Positions 33,386 through 41,758 of a DNA stretch of 64,000 bases are shown here, piece after piece; position 1 is the first letter of the stretch; each line of letters starts with the position of its first letter. The DNA is from a virus. The position numbers and the translations under genes were made by a program. The stretch is from IMG/VR virus record IMGVR_UViG_3300021963_004854, positions 62,001-126,000 of that record; one strand, given 5' to 3'. The notes beneath the pieces were generated by a model that was given only the letters and a program-made list of their open reading frames with translations, searched no databases and was not told the origin of the DNA.

Positions 33386-34757
33386 AACGATTATCCTGAG
33401 TAAGTTGATTTCGGATGAGGATTACCTGCGTAAGGTAATCCCATTCATTAAAGATGAATATTTTACTGACAATGCCGAGAAGTTAATCTATCGGTATATC
33501 AATGAGTTTGTAGCCAAATATAATTCTCTTCCGACAATTGATGCTATCAACATTGCTCTACAGAATGACCGTAAGGTGAATGAAAAAGAGTATCAACATG
33601 TTACTGAAACTCTAACTGCACTTGATGATGAAGTAGATGCCAATGAGAAGTGGCTTCTAGACCAGACTGAAAAGTTCTGTAAAGACCGAGCCGTGTATAA
33701 CGCCATCATGCAATCTATTCAGATTATCGATGGGGAAGACAAGGTGCATTCGCAAGACGGCATCCCTTCTATTCTTCAAGATGCGCTATCAGTTGGCTTT
33801 GATAACAACGTGGGTCATGACTATATCGATAACGCCGACAATCGTTTTGACTTCTATCATCGGTCAGAAACCAAGCTACCGTTTGACCTTGAGATGTTCA
33901 ACAAGATTACCAATGGTGGTCTGCCAAATAAGACATTGAATATTGCTCTTGCTGGTACTGGTGTTGGTAAGTCGCTGTTCATGTGCCACATGGCAGCCGG
34001 TGCTTTGGGTCAGAACAAGAACGTTCTCTATATTACTCTTGAAATGGCCGAAGAACGTATCGCAGAACGTATCGATGCCAATTTGATGAACGTCAACATC
34101 CAAGAACTCAAAGACCTTTCGAAGTCCATGTTTGACCAACGCATTGCCAAGATTCGCTCAAAGACAGAAGGTCGTTTGATTGTCAAAGAATATCCAACTG
34201 CATCTGCCCACGTCGGACATTTCAAGGCACTATTGAACGAACTCCAGTTAAAGCGAAACTTCAAGCCAGATGTTATCTTCATTGACTACCTAAACATCTG
34301 TGCCTCTAGTCGATACAAAGCATCCTCTGGTGCCAACTCCTACACTGTCATTAAGGGTATCGCAGAAGAACTTCGTGGTCTGGCAGTAGAGTTTGATTTG
34401 CCTATCGTCTCCGCCACTCAGACAACCCGTAGTGGTTATGCCAACTCGGACGTTGAACTGACTGACACCTCAGAATCATTCGGTCTGCCAGCAACGGCTG
34501 ACTTGATGTTTGCTCTTATCGCAACAGAAGAACTTGACAAAATGGGTCAGTTGATGGTGAAGCAGTTGAAGAACCGATACAATGACCCTGCAATGAACAA
34601 GCGTTTCATGGTAGGTATTGACCGCGGTAAGATGAAACTCTATGATTTAGAAGACTCTGCCCAGGCTGGTATTACGGACTCAGGTCAAGATGATGTTCCT
34701 GTGTTTGAAAATACTACTATTGGAAAGCGTAGAGATTTTTCTAAATTTGATTTTTGA
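33369..34757 (+). CDS. gp41: Replicative DNA helicase (gp41)
   Basis: DnaB-family hexameric helicase of the primosome. Walker A is AGTGVGKS near residue 197, Walker B VIFIDYLNIC near 308, and the arginine-finger region MVKQLKNRYNDP near 395. It has 462 aa (T4: 475). The likely start is TTG at 33369, with a GAGGA ribosome site upstream and 17 bases overlap with the preceding gene. Its T4 partner, primase gp61, lies about 15 kb downstream here. Confidence 0.94.
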   Translation: MSKKIETIILSKLISDEDYLRKVIPFIKDEYFTDNAEKLIYRYINEFVAKYNSLPTIDAINIALQNDRKVNEKEYQHVTETLTALDDEVDANEKWLLDQTEKFCKDRAVYNAIMQSIQIIDGEDKVHSQDGIPSILQDALSVGFDNNVGHDYIDNADNRFDFYHRSETKLPFDLEMFNKITNGGLPNKTLNIALAGTGVGKSLFMCHMAAGALGQNKNVLYITLEMAEERIAERIDANLMNVNIQELKDLSKSMFDQRIAKIRSKTEGRLIVKEYPTASAHVGHFKALLNELQLKRNFKPDVIFIDYLNICASSRYKASSGANSYTVIKGIAEELRGLAVEFDLPIVSATQTTRSGYANSDVELTDTSESFGLPATADLMFALIATEELDKMGQLMVKQLKNRYNDPAMNKRFMVGIDRGKMKLYDLEDSAQAGITDSGQDDVPVFENTTIGKRRDFSKFDF

Positions 34758-34758
34758 G

Positions 34759-34787
34759 TTGACAAACTCTTATAAATGTAGTATACA
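34759..34787 (+). promoter_or_regulatory. Promoter of tRNA-Arg
   Basis: TTGACA-N17-TATACA, start predicted near 34794, two bases before the mature tRNA 5' end, so little or no 5' processing would be needed. Confidence 0.75.
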
Positions 34788-34795
34788 ATAGTTAT

Positions 34796-34872
34796 GCGCC
34801 GTTAGCTCATCTGGATAGAGCGCGAGACTTCTAATCTTGAGGCAGCAGGTTCGAGTCCTGCACGGCGCACCA
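34796..34872 (+). tRNA. tRNA-Arg (anticodon TCT)
   Basis: A 77-base cloverleaf: acceptor GCGCCGT/ACGGCGC, D stem GCTC/GAGC, anticodon stem CGAGA/TCTTG with loop CTTCTAA, T arm GCAGG-TTCGAGT-CCTGC, CCA encoded. Reads AGA, a codon frequent in AT-rich phage genes. Confidence 0.96.
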
Positions 34873-34888
34873 GTTTTTAGGAAATAAT

Positions 34889-35239
34889 ATGGACGAATTG
34901 AATCTGAAACTTGTAGTATCCTCATTTGTTTGGGCAAATGTAGGAAGCGCCGACCTTCCATTATGGAAGACTGTTGGTGCAAAAGAATATATCGTCAAGT
35001 ATTTTACTGGTGACCCTACTTTTGAAATGATAAATGAAGAACTTGATAAGGTAGCTCATATGTTCGAGGGCGGCGATAACTCAGTTAGAGAAACTGTTGC
35101 TGGCTTCGAAGTATATTTTGCCGATGCTCCTACCAATTCAGAAATGTTTCAAATAAATTTAAACGGCGCTATTGACTTTCCTCCTATTGATCTTACTATG
35201 ATTGATGTTACAGAAGAAATGCAAACCATACTGCCCTAA
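34889..35239 (+). CDS. Hypothetical protein
   Basis: A 116-aa acidic protein (for example FTGDPTFEMINEELDKVAHMFEGG), mixed alpha/beta, no membrane segments or known motifs. Lies between tRNA-Arg and a late promoter and may share the tRNA transcript, since no terminator is evident after the tRNA. TTTAGGA before the ATG gives a fair ribosome site. Not recognised. Confidence 0.6.
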   Translation: MDELNLKLVVSSFVWANVGSADLPLWKTVGAKEYIVKYFTGDPTFEMINEELDKVAHMFEGGDNSVRETVAGFEVYFADAPTNSEMFQINLNGAIDFPPIDLTMIDVTEEMQTILP

Positions 35240-35242
35240 TAT

Positions 35243-35250
35243 TATAAATA
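35243..35250 (+). promoter_or_regulatory. Late promoter TATAAATA before the ligase-like gene
   Basis: Perfect late box 28 bases before the ATG at 35278, consistent with expression of this gene together with head proteins. Confidence 0.78.
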
Positions 35251-35277
35251 TAGGGTACACTATAGAGATGGACCCTT

Positions 35278-36411
35278 ATGTTATCACTTACACAATTCAT
35301 TACAGAGGCAACACACACCGGTGGTATTGCTCATATTGAGCATCCCTCTGATAGATCATTTGATAGTCAAGACGCTGCACACCACGCATTGGAAACTCTG
35401 CGTGGTGTTGCGCATGGGAAAACTCCTATCACTCGTAAGATTGATGATAGAATGTCCTTTCATGCTATTCGAACAGCGGACGGTAAGATCGGTGTAAAGT
35501 ATAAGGGTGCAGGTTCTCACTATAACTATTCTGCCTCAGATATTGAAAAGCAGCACGGCCATAAACCATATCTTGTTGGTCCTCTAAAGGCACTTCATGC
35601 CCATCTGGGTAAAGTTCTTCCTAAAAAGTCCGGTGAATATCAGGGTGGATATATGAGTGAACCTTCTGGAAGATCGGAATACTCCTCGCATATCTCACAC
35701 ACTCCTAACACAATTGAATATCGTGCAACTGCGGGTAGTGAAGAAGCGAAGAAGTTGAAGAGGTCTAAGGTCAGTGCCACTATTCATACGGAGCTAAAGG
35801 GTCCAGAAAGAACTGCACATCCTATCACGGACATGTCGCACTTTCAATCACATCCTGATGTTCATATGGTACAACATCTGGTATCAGATGAAGAGCGCAA
35901 ACTTCCTGCCGCTGTTAGGTCAAAAGCCACGGAGCATTTAGATGCCGCCGAGAAATTAATGAAGGGTCATACATATGACCATCTATCTGGTCATGAAATA
36001 CATCTAAGAACTTACATCAATAGAACAGTCACGAGTGGTGAAAAACCTTCTGTTGAAGGATACAGAAAGCATTTACAGGCGGCACACCAGAAACTAATAG
36101 ATGCCGTCAAGACTCCAGCCGCTAAAGAGCGCAAGACTGCTACTATGAATACTCATCTATATCAGGTAGATGCCAACAAAAAACAATTCGAAAGATCATT
36201 TCAAATTCACCACCATCTACAACAGGCAACAAATCATCTTGCTAGAGGATTAGACCGTGCTGGTGGGGGTGGGTTCTCGACACATATTAATGGTGCAGCC
36301 GCTGGCGGCGAAGGCTATGTCGCACATGGTCTTAAAGTTGTTGACCGTGAAGGCTTCTCGAAAGCTAATAGAGAACGTAGTGCAATTCTAAGAGCAAGCA
36401 AGGGTAAATAA
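35278..36411 (+). CDS. Nucleotidyltransferase/ligase-like internal protein (DUF6267-like)
   Basis: A 377-aa protein similar, from memory, to the DUF6267 family of T4-like cyanophages. It shares the order of segments GIAHIEHPSDR (16-26), a ligase motif I-like TRKIDDR with Lys54 and Asp56 (family: VKWDG), a middle block HTPNTIEYRATA (141-152), EGYV at 345-348 (motif IV-like) and LKVVDREGFSKAN (353-365, motif V-like with Lys353). The first 11 residues, MLSLTQFITEA, resemble a T4 capsid-targeting sequence with a perfect gp21 site ITE-A. The motif I glycine is replaced by Asp, so catalysis is uncertain. Its stop overlaps the next gene. Confidence 0.72.
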   Translation: MLSLTQFITEATHTGGIAHIEHPSDRSFDSQDAAHHALETLRGVAHGKTPITRKIDDRMSFHAIRTADGKIGVKYKGAGSHYNYSASDIEKQHGHKPYLVGPLKALHAHLGKVLPKKSGEYQGGYMSEPSGRSEYSSHISHTPNTIEYRATAGSEEAKKLKRSKVSATIHTELKGPERTAHPITDMSHFQSHPDVHMVQHLVSDEERKLPAAVRSKATEHLDAAEKLMKGHTYDHLSGHEIHLRTYINRTVTSGEKPSVEGYRKHLQAAHQKLIDAVKTPAAKERKTATMNTHLYQVDANKKQFERSFQIHHHLQQATNHLARGLDRAGGGGFSTHINGAAAGGEGYVAHGLKVVDREGFSKANRERSAILRASKGK

Positions 36412-37019
36412 TGGCTGACGTTCATCATCATATCACACAAGGTAGAATGAATCCGATTACAGTTGGACATGAAGCCGTTGTTAATCAGGTTCGTAGGGCT
36501 GCTGGTACACATGGGCATACGATTGTTCTTACTGGCACCCATGATGCTAAGAAGAATCCTTTGTCACCGGAACAGAAGTTGAAACATGCTAAGAGGGCAT
36601 TTCCAGGTGCGAATGTTCGTCTACTAGACAAAGAACATCCAACCCTTTTACATCAACTGTCAAGACTTCATAGCGAAGGTGTTACTCACTTACACTTACA
36701 TGTTGGTTCAGACCGCGCACACGAATTCCATGCACTCACACACAAGTATAATGGTAAAGAAGGCCGTCACGGCTATTACAAGTTTAAGAAGATTACCATT
36801 CATACGGTAGGTAAAGAACGTTCGGATGAGGACACTGGTGTAGCAGGTGCTTCCGGCACAAAGATGCGCCAACATGCAGTCGCTGGTAACGAAAAAGAAT
36901 TCCATAAGATGGCACCAAGTGCCATGTCAACTAAGCATAAACACGAACTCTATAAAGATGTTCGCCGTGGTATGGGGCTCCATGAAGCAATGTCCTTCAA
37001 AACGTTTTTAGGAGTCTAA
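36411..37019 (+). CDS. Cytidylyltransferase-like (NMNAT-type) nucleotidyltransferase
   Basis: A 202-aa HxGH-superfamily protein. The nucleotide-binding motif is GRMNPITVGH (residues 11-20, the first His replaced by Thr as in some NMNATs) and the second signature is SGTKMR at 148-153, equivalent to ISSTxxR. The C-terminus LHEAMSFKTFLGV contains a gp21-like site (LHE-A, 190-193) followed by an FKTFL tail resembling capsid-targeting peptides, here at the C-terminal end. Coupled to the ligase-like gene by one-base stop/start overlap; the pair recurs in T4-like marine phages. Reaction unknown. Confidence 0.75.
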   Translation: MADVHHHITQGRMNPITVGHEAVVNQVRRAAGTHGHTIVLTGTHDAKKNPLSPEQKLKHAKRAFPGANVRLLDKEHPTLLHQLSRLHSEGVTHLHLHVGSDRAHEFHALTHKYNGKEGRHGYYKFKKITIHTVGKERSDEDTGVAGASGTKMRQHAVAGNEKEFHKMAPSAMSTKHKHELYKDVRRGMGLHEAMSFKTFLGV

Positions 37020-37020
37020 T

Positions 37021-37866
37021 ATGGCACAATGGAAAGTAGATGATCAAGAAATGGAATCTCCACATCGTCTGGAGACCATGGCTATTGGCCTGAAAGATGG
37101 TTCTATTGTTGAAGAAACCAATCCTTTTCCAGTAACGCTTGCAGGTGGCGCCGCGGTATCTGAAAATAGCACCTTCGGATTGAATGTTGCTCGTGGTCTT
37201 GTTCCTGGTATGTCAGGGGTGTTCAAGGCAGGATACAACGCAGCGTTTGCCAATGGCACAGAAGAAAGTTTCTGGTCGCACTCTGAAATATATCCTTGGT
37301 CGGCATGGTCGACACCAGGAACGTTAAGTCTTGTTAGTTCCTCTACCAGTGATACAGGAACAATTCTTATTCAGGGATTGAATGCATCTACATTTGCATC
37401 ACAAACTGAAACCATAACTCTTAACGGCACAACTCCTGTTGTCACCTCTCTTTCTTATGCTCGTTTGAATTACCTACATTACAGTGAAACATCGAATACA
37501 AATGTTGGTGAAATCCATGCTAACAGAAATGGAACCTGCGTGGGTCATATTGCACCGCAAACAGGTATTGCGCAGGGCGCACAATATACAATCCCTGCTG
37601 GATATACTGGATACATGTTGCAAGGTACTGCGAATATCGGTAAGGGTAATGACGGCAAAGGATACTTCAAGTATCGTCCATATGGTTCGTCGTTTCAACA
37701 TGCAATGACATTCTTATTATATCAGTCAACCTTTGATTATACATTTGCTGTTCCACTTCCTCTACCTGAAAAGACCGATTTAGATGTTACGATGATTTCA
37801 TCAAACTCTGGCACTGCGGCAACCTGCGAATATAGTTTACTATTAATTCAAAACCCGGTGGAATAA
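37021..37866 (+). CDS. Putative virion structural protein
   Basis: A 281-aa beta-rich, Ser/Thr/Gly-rich protein lacking cysteine clusters and membrane segments apart from a mildly hydrophobic C-terminus. The segment SYARLNYLHYSETSNTNVG and the later IPAGYTGYMLQGTANIGKG are typical of beta-structured phage structural proteins. AGGAG lies before the ATG, one base after the preceding stop. Likely a minor capsid, neck or fibre component; exact role not recognised. Confidence 0.65.
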   Translation: MAQWKVDDQEMESPHRLETMAIGLKDGSIVEETNPFPVTLAGGAAVSENSTFGLNVARGLVPGMSGVFKAGYNAAFANGTEESFWSHSEIYPWSAWSTPGTLSLVSSSTSDTGTILIQGLNASTFASQTETITLNGTTPVVTSLSYARLNYLHYSETSNTNVGEIHANRNGTCVGHIAPQTGIAQGAQYTIPAGYTGYMLQGTANIGKGNDGKGYFKYRPYGSSFQHAMTFLLYQSTFDYTFAVPLPLPEKTDLDVTMISSNSGTAATCEYSLLLIQNPVE

Positions 37867-38115
37867 ATGACTGGACTATTATCATATATAAAAGATATGA
37901 TGAGCGACGGTGGTAATCCATCGACTAAGCGTTGGGTTGCAGTTGTATCTACTCTGCTTATCGCCATAGGCTACATCGCAAATCTATTCTGGGACTACAC
38001 TATCGAAGAGTTTATCTTCAACGGTGTAATGTATATTGTTATCGGCACTCTTGGTATTACTGGTGTAGAAAAGTTTGCACCTAAAAAACCTACTAAGAAG
38101 TCAGAAGAAGAATAA
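37867..38115 (+). CDS. Putative holin
   Basis: An 82-aa protein with two predicted membrane helices (WVAVVSTLLIAIGYIANLFW near residue 23 and FIFNGVMYIVIGTLGITGV near 48) and a lysine-rich cytoplasmic tail (KKPTKKSEEE), the topology of small class II holins. It lies directly before an Rz/Rz1 spanin pair, while the endolysin is 7.5 kb downstream. The motif GNPSTKRW at the N-terminus recurs in holin-like proteins of T4-like marine phages. Confidence 0.72.
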   Translation: MTGLLSYIKDMMSDGGNPSTKRWVAVVSTLLIAIGYIANLFWDYTIEEFIFNGVMYIVIGTLGITGVEKFAPKKPTKKSEEE

Positions 38116-38125
38116 GGAATTAAAT

Positions 38126-38638
38126 ATGTTCGGTATGATCCCTCTACCATATAAATTATTAGCAGGCGCTGCCCTAATACTTGGTGTATTTGTATTCGGT
38201 TACATGAAGGGTTCAGCATATGCCGAAGCAGAACTTCAACGATTTTCTGCAAAACAAAGTAAAGTTATTGCCGCCCTTGAAAAGAAGAACAGTGAAATAT
38301 CAAACACAGTAGTAACAGAATATGTTGACCGTGTTAATACTATTAAGGAAAAAGAATATGTCTATCGTAACCTCGCTCAAACTAGTGTTCCTAGCCAGCA
38401 CGATATGTCTAACGGCTGGGTGTTCACGCACGACTCTAGTGCCAGTGCCAGTGATGCCGACCCCACCAGAGCTTCTGATGCGTCCCCCTCAGGAATTACA
38501 GACACTACGGCCCTCCTCGCCATCATCGGCAACTACTCCAGATGCCTGCAAAACAGTCAACAACTTGAAGGTTTGCAAAGATGGGTCAACGACAATAAAC
38601 GGGCAGTAGACGAAGCCGCAGCAAAATCTAAGAAGTAA
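38126..38638 (+). CDS. Inner-membrane spanin (Rz-like)
   Basis: A 170-aa i-spanin for disruption of the outer membrane at lysis. It has an N-terminal signal-anchor (KLLAGAALILGVFVFGYM, residues 10-27), then a helical periplasmic region and the block SVPSQHDMSNGWVFTHD followed by a Ser/Asp-rich stretch and LLAIIGNYSRCLQNSQQLEGLQ. Many alphaproteobacterial phages have the same C-terminal pattern. Start ATG 38126 follows AAGGAAT. The o-spanin gene is embedded in the +1 frame within it. Confidence 0.85.
   Translation: MFGMIPLPYKLLAGAALILGVFVFGYMKGSAYAEAELQRFSAKQSKVIAALEKKNSEISNTVVTEYVDRVNTIKEKEYVYRNLAQTSVPSQHDMSNGWVFTHDSSASASDADPTRASDASPSGITDTTALLAIIGNYSRCLQNSQQLEGLQRWVNDNKRAVDEAAAKSKK
38358..38609 (+). 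CDS. Outer-membrane spanin lipoprotein (Rz1-like), embedded
   Basis: An 83-aa protein entirely within the Rz-like gene in another frame. Its signal peptide ends in the lipobox LTAGC with Cys22 as the lipidated residue, and the mature part is proline-rich (PVPVMPTPPELLMRPP), the diagnostic traits of Rz1. The start ATG 38358 has AAGGAAAAAG upstream; an in-frame ATG at 38322 would give a longer, less typical signal peptide. Acts with the i-spanin across the periplasm. Confidence 0.85.
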   Translation: MSIVTSLKLVFLASTICLTAGCSRTTLVPVPVMPTPPELLMRPPQELQTLRPSSPSSATTPDACKTVNNLKVCKDGSTTINGQ

Positions 38639-38642
38639 ATAT

Positions 38643-38650
38643 TATAAATA
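38643..38650 (+). promoter_or_regulatory. Late promoter TATAAATA before the internal polyprotein
   Basis: Perfect late box in the 44-base gap after the spanins, 33 bases before the ATG at 38683. Confidence 0.8.
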
Positions 38651-38682
38651 GGGGTATAGAGTTTAAACTTGGAGACCCCTAC

Positions 38683-41292
38683 ATGAAGAATGATCCTTGC
38701 TGGAAAGGCTATGAAATGGTTGGCAAAAAGAAGAAGGGTGGTAAAGAAGTCCCTAACTGTGTGCCTGTGAAAGAAGCCGCTAAAGCTATTATTGAAAAAG
38801 CAAAAGCCAAGTCTAAGAAAGACTGGACCGGGGCTAAGGTTAGTAAAGACCGCTTCATTCTCCCAGAAGAAAGTCACGACAACTGCGGCACTCCTGATTG
38901 CTGTGGCACATGCGACACGGCAGTAACAGAAGCCCGTGGCTCGGACTACACTTTGTATCACAAGTCATACACCGATGCAATCAATCACGCTCTTTCACAC
39001 CACGAAAAGTCGGGTCTAAAAGTTTCAGAAGATGACCGCTTCCAACATGTTAGTGTAGGTTCGAAGAAGCCAAGTGAAGGTAATACAACCTCGCTTCATA
39101 TTCCAGCCACTCATTCAAATGGTAAGAAGCATGTTCTCCATGTTCAAGTATTCAACAAGGGCGGAACTCATCCTTACGAACTAAACACTTACTCAAGTGG
39201 TATGGGTCGTAGCGTAAAAGAAGAAGCCGAACTTGAAGAAGGCTATGGTATGTGGAAGGTAGAGTTTCCTAAGCAGCATGTAGGTAAGCCAGTTGCCGCT
39301 GGCTCTGTGCATGTTAAGGCTCAGAACACCGCCCATGCCCATAAAGTAGCGGCAAAGAGAGTGGGTGTTGACCACAAGGTATTCAAGTCTAAGGTAACTA
39401 AGTCTTCTATTCTTCCTGAAGAACTAGAAGATATTAATGAAATGGGTGGCGACCAACATTATGGCGACACTAAGGGCGCATGGTCTGCTGGTGCAAAAGC
39501 AACTCCTGTAAAAGCAAAGAAACTTACTGACTTTGCTCTAAAGGGATTAGAAAAAGAATTAAAAGCTACCCGTCAAACAAGCAAGTCTGTGGCTGATGCC
39601 AAGAAAAAGTATGGCGTCAAGGAAGAAATCGAAGATATCATGGAACGTGGTGAAGACTCTAAGGGTCACTACCGCGCAACAGAAGATGGTGCTGGTTTAA
39701 CTCGTAAGGGTGCCAAGGCCATGGGTATTAAGACCGCCGTTACAACTCCTCCTAGTAAGCTAGATCCAAAAGGCGAAGCTGCAGGTCGTCGCAAATCATT
39801 CTGCGCCCGTATGGGTGGCATGAAAGGTCCTATGAAGGATGAGAAGGGACGCCCAACTCGCAAAGCTATGTCACTTCGTCGCTGGAATTGCAACGAAGCA
39901 GCATTCGATGCCGAATCGAAAATGCATGATGCTCACTACGAAAAGCAAACGGATCAAGTAAAGAATGCACTTGATAATTATGCTCGTCGTGGAATGACAT
40001 ATAAACAAGCATATAATAAGATTCGTCATAGTAACACTCATACTTTGCGTAATCAAATCACTGCGATGCATGAAGAAACACAACTAGACGAAGTTCTGGG
40101 TAAAGAAAACGAATGGGGTCGCCCAGAACTTCGTAAGAAGTTTGCTGCTATCACACCTGGACAAGAGGGTATGACAGCCGATGAGATTCCTGAAATGAAT
40201 CCATTTTCTGGTGATGCTATCCATGAAGGTGGTCTATGGGATAACATTCATGCAAAGCGTAAGCGTATCAAAGCTGGTTCGGGTGAACGTATGCGTAAGC
40301 CCGGTTCAGAAGGTGCACCTACCGATGCAGACTTTAATAATTCTAGAAACGAAGAAACTATCAATGAAATCTCGGCCCTAGGTGCCAAGAAGCGTTCTGA
40401 ATTTGCTGCCAAACTACAAAAGACACTTGCCGACCCGAAAAAAATCGCAAAGGCCAAGAAAGAAATTGCAAAGAAAAAGGCAGTCCAGAAAGCAGAAGAA
40501 CCTAAGCACCTCGTTATGCAACTTCGCAAAGCATCTTCGATTGGCTCCAAGGTTAAGTTCTATGATGGCTCAGAACATCATGTAGCACCTAACCATGTAG
40601 AAAAGTTCAATGATCGTTATCATTCATTGAAGTCTTCTATCGAAAAGGAAAGCCTAGTCAAGAGAGCGCATAAGTCACATGCAGATTTCATGAGAGCAAT
40701 CTCAGAAGAAACTGAAATGGGCCAGCCAATGGCGCCTTGCACATGCGATATTACTCCTGCTAATTATCCAACACCGTCGCAACTATCACCTGAACCGCAA
40801 CTCGGTGATATGAATAGTGATGGTATGACAAATGAGTGGGACGAAGCTGTAATTGAGGCAGAAGTTACACATGAAATTGAAACATCCGATTGGGATGAAT
40901 TACAGAAGTATTATGACAGCGAACAAGAAGACGATGATGAGGAATCAGAATCGATTGATGAAGCTATCACACCACAAGGTCGCCTCAAGAAAAGATTTGC
41001 CGCAATGCGTAACAAGACACGCCGTAATATGGCAAAGAATATGGCACTAAAGCGGATTGCAACACCAGACCGTATCAAGTCGCGTTCTATTCGCGCCGCT
41101 CGTAGAATGGTTTATAAGCGCATTCTTCGTAACCGCGATCCATCTTCTGTATCCCCAGCCGAAAAGGCACGTTTGGAAGATCAAGTAAAGCGCATGGCTC
41201 CTATGGTATCTAGAATTTCTATGAGACTTCAACAGTCTGAAAGAAAGCGTGATATGATGCGCGTTCAAAACGCTAGAACGAGAAAGAAATAA
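38683..41292 (+). CDS. Mosaic basic internal head protein, probable gp21 polyprotein
   Basis: An 869-aa lysine- and arginine-rich protein built from modules that I recall as parts of different T4-like phage proteins. They are PCWKGYEMVGKKKKGGKEVP..C (5-26), a Cys-rich CGTPDCCGTCD (68-77), GYGMWKVEFP.. (187-232), a GRRKSFCARMGGMKG block (368-382), GRPELRKKFAAITPGQ (479-494), an Ala/Lys helix (570-605) and a very basic C-terminal domain (762-869). Sequences matching the gp21 consensus occur at LEE-G (186/187), IHE-G (515/516) and IDE-A (760/761), each at a module edge. Expression from a late promoter fits a packaged DNA-binding protein. No enzymatic motif seen. Confidence 0.7.
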   Translation: MKNDPCWKGYEMVGKKKKGGKEVPNCVPVKEAAKAIIEKAKAKSKKDWTGAKVSKDRFILPEESHDNCGTPDCCGTCDTAVTEARGSDYTLYHKSYTDAINHALSHHEKSGLKVSEDDRFQHVSVGSKKPSEGNTTSLHIPATHSNGKKHVLHVQVFNKGGTHPYELNTYSSGMGRSVKEEAELEEGYGMWKVEFPKQHVGKPVAAGSVHVKAQNTAHAHKVAAKRVGVDHKVFKSKVTKSSILPEELEDINEMGGDQHYGDTKGAWSAGAKATPVKAKKLTDFALKGLEKELKATRQTSKSVADAKKKYGVKEEIEDIMERGEDSKGHYRATEDGAGLTRKGAKAMGIKTAVTTPPSKLDPKGEAAGRRKSFCARMGGMKGPMKDEKGRPTRKAMSLRRWNCNEAAFDAESKMHDAHYEKQTDQVKNALDNYARRGMTYKQAYNKIRHSNTHTLRNQITAMHEETQLDEVLGKENEWGRPELRKKFAAITPGQEGMTADEIPEMNPFSGDAIHEGGLWDNIHAKRKRIKAGSGERMRKPGSEGAPTDADFNNSRNEETINEISALGAKKRSEFAAKLQKTLADPKKIAKAKKEIAKKKAVQKAEEPKHLVMQLRKASSIGSKVKFYDGSEHHVAPNHVEKFNDRYHSLKSSIEKESLVKRAHKSHADFMRAISEETEMGQPMAPCTCDITPANYPTPSQLSPEPQLGDMNSDGMTNEWDEAVIEAEVTHEIETSDWDELQKYYDSEQEDDDEESESIDEAITPQGRLKKRFAAMRNKTRRNMAKNMALKRIATPDRIKSRSIRAARRMVYKRILRNRDPSSVSPAEKARLEDQVKRMAPMVSRISMRLQQSERKRDMMRVQNARTRKK

Positions 41293-41294
41293 TC

Positions 41295-41732
41295 ATGGAT
41301 GAATTGAAAACTGCCGTGAAAATTGTCATGGCTAACACATATGCAATGTATTTTAAAGCACATGGCTTTCACTGGAACGTAGAAGGTAAAGACTTCTCAC
41401 AATTCCATGATTTCTTTTCTGGTATATACGAGGAGCTATTTGCTGCCGTAGATACTATTGCAGAAGAACTTAGAGCATTAGATGAATATGCGCCATATAA
41501 TATGACAGAGATTGCAAAAATCACCACTGTTACTGAGTCCTCAATCTATGGTGTAGATGTAGGCAAGATGTTAGCTGACCTTATGTCTGCGAATGCCGCT
41601 GTCATCGAAGCATTGAATTCGGCTCATAGATTGGCCGAAGCAGAAAATAATAGAGGTCTAGTCAATCTAATCGAAGAGCGTCTAGATGTTCACGCAAAGC
41701 ACGGTTGGATGATCCGTGCATCCTCTAAGTAA
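41295..41732 (+). CDS. Dps-like ferritin-fold protein
   Basis: A 145-aa member of the Dps/ferritin family. The ferroxidase signature is largely intact: HGFHWNVEGKDF (23-34) with His26-Trp27, then His38, Asp53 and Glu57 in AVDTIAEELRALDEY. Dps proteins form 12-mers that oxidise and store iron and may coat DNA. It starts 2 bases after the internal polyprotein gene, inside the late region, so it may be made late or even packaged. Protecting replicating or packaged DNA from Fenton damage is one possible role. Confidence 0.88.
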   Translation: MDELKTAVKIVMANTYAMYFKAHGFHWNVEGKDFSQFHDFFSGIYEELFAAVDTIAEELRALDEYAPYNMTEIAKITTVTESSIYGVDVGKMLADLMSANAAVIEALNSAHRLAEAENNRGLVNLIEERLDVHAKHGWMIRASSK

Positions 41733-41738
41733 TAAATA
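41731..41738 (+). promoter_or_regulatory. Late-promoter-like AATAAATA
   Basis: One mismatch from the late consensus, overlapping the Dps stop codon and 21 bases before the next ATG, with AAGGAG between. Confidence 0.5.
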
Positions 41739-41758
41739 TAGAGGATAAGGAGATAACA

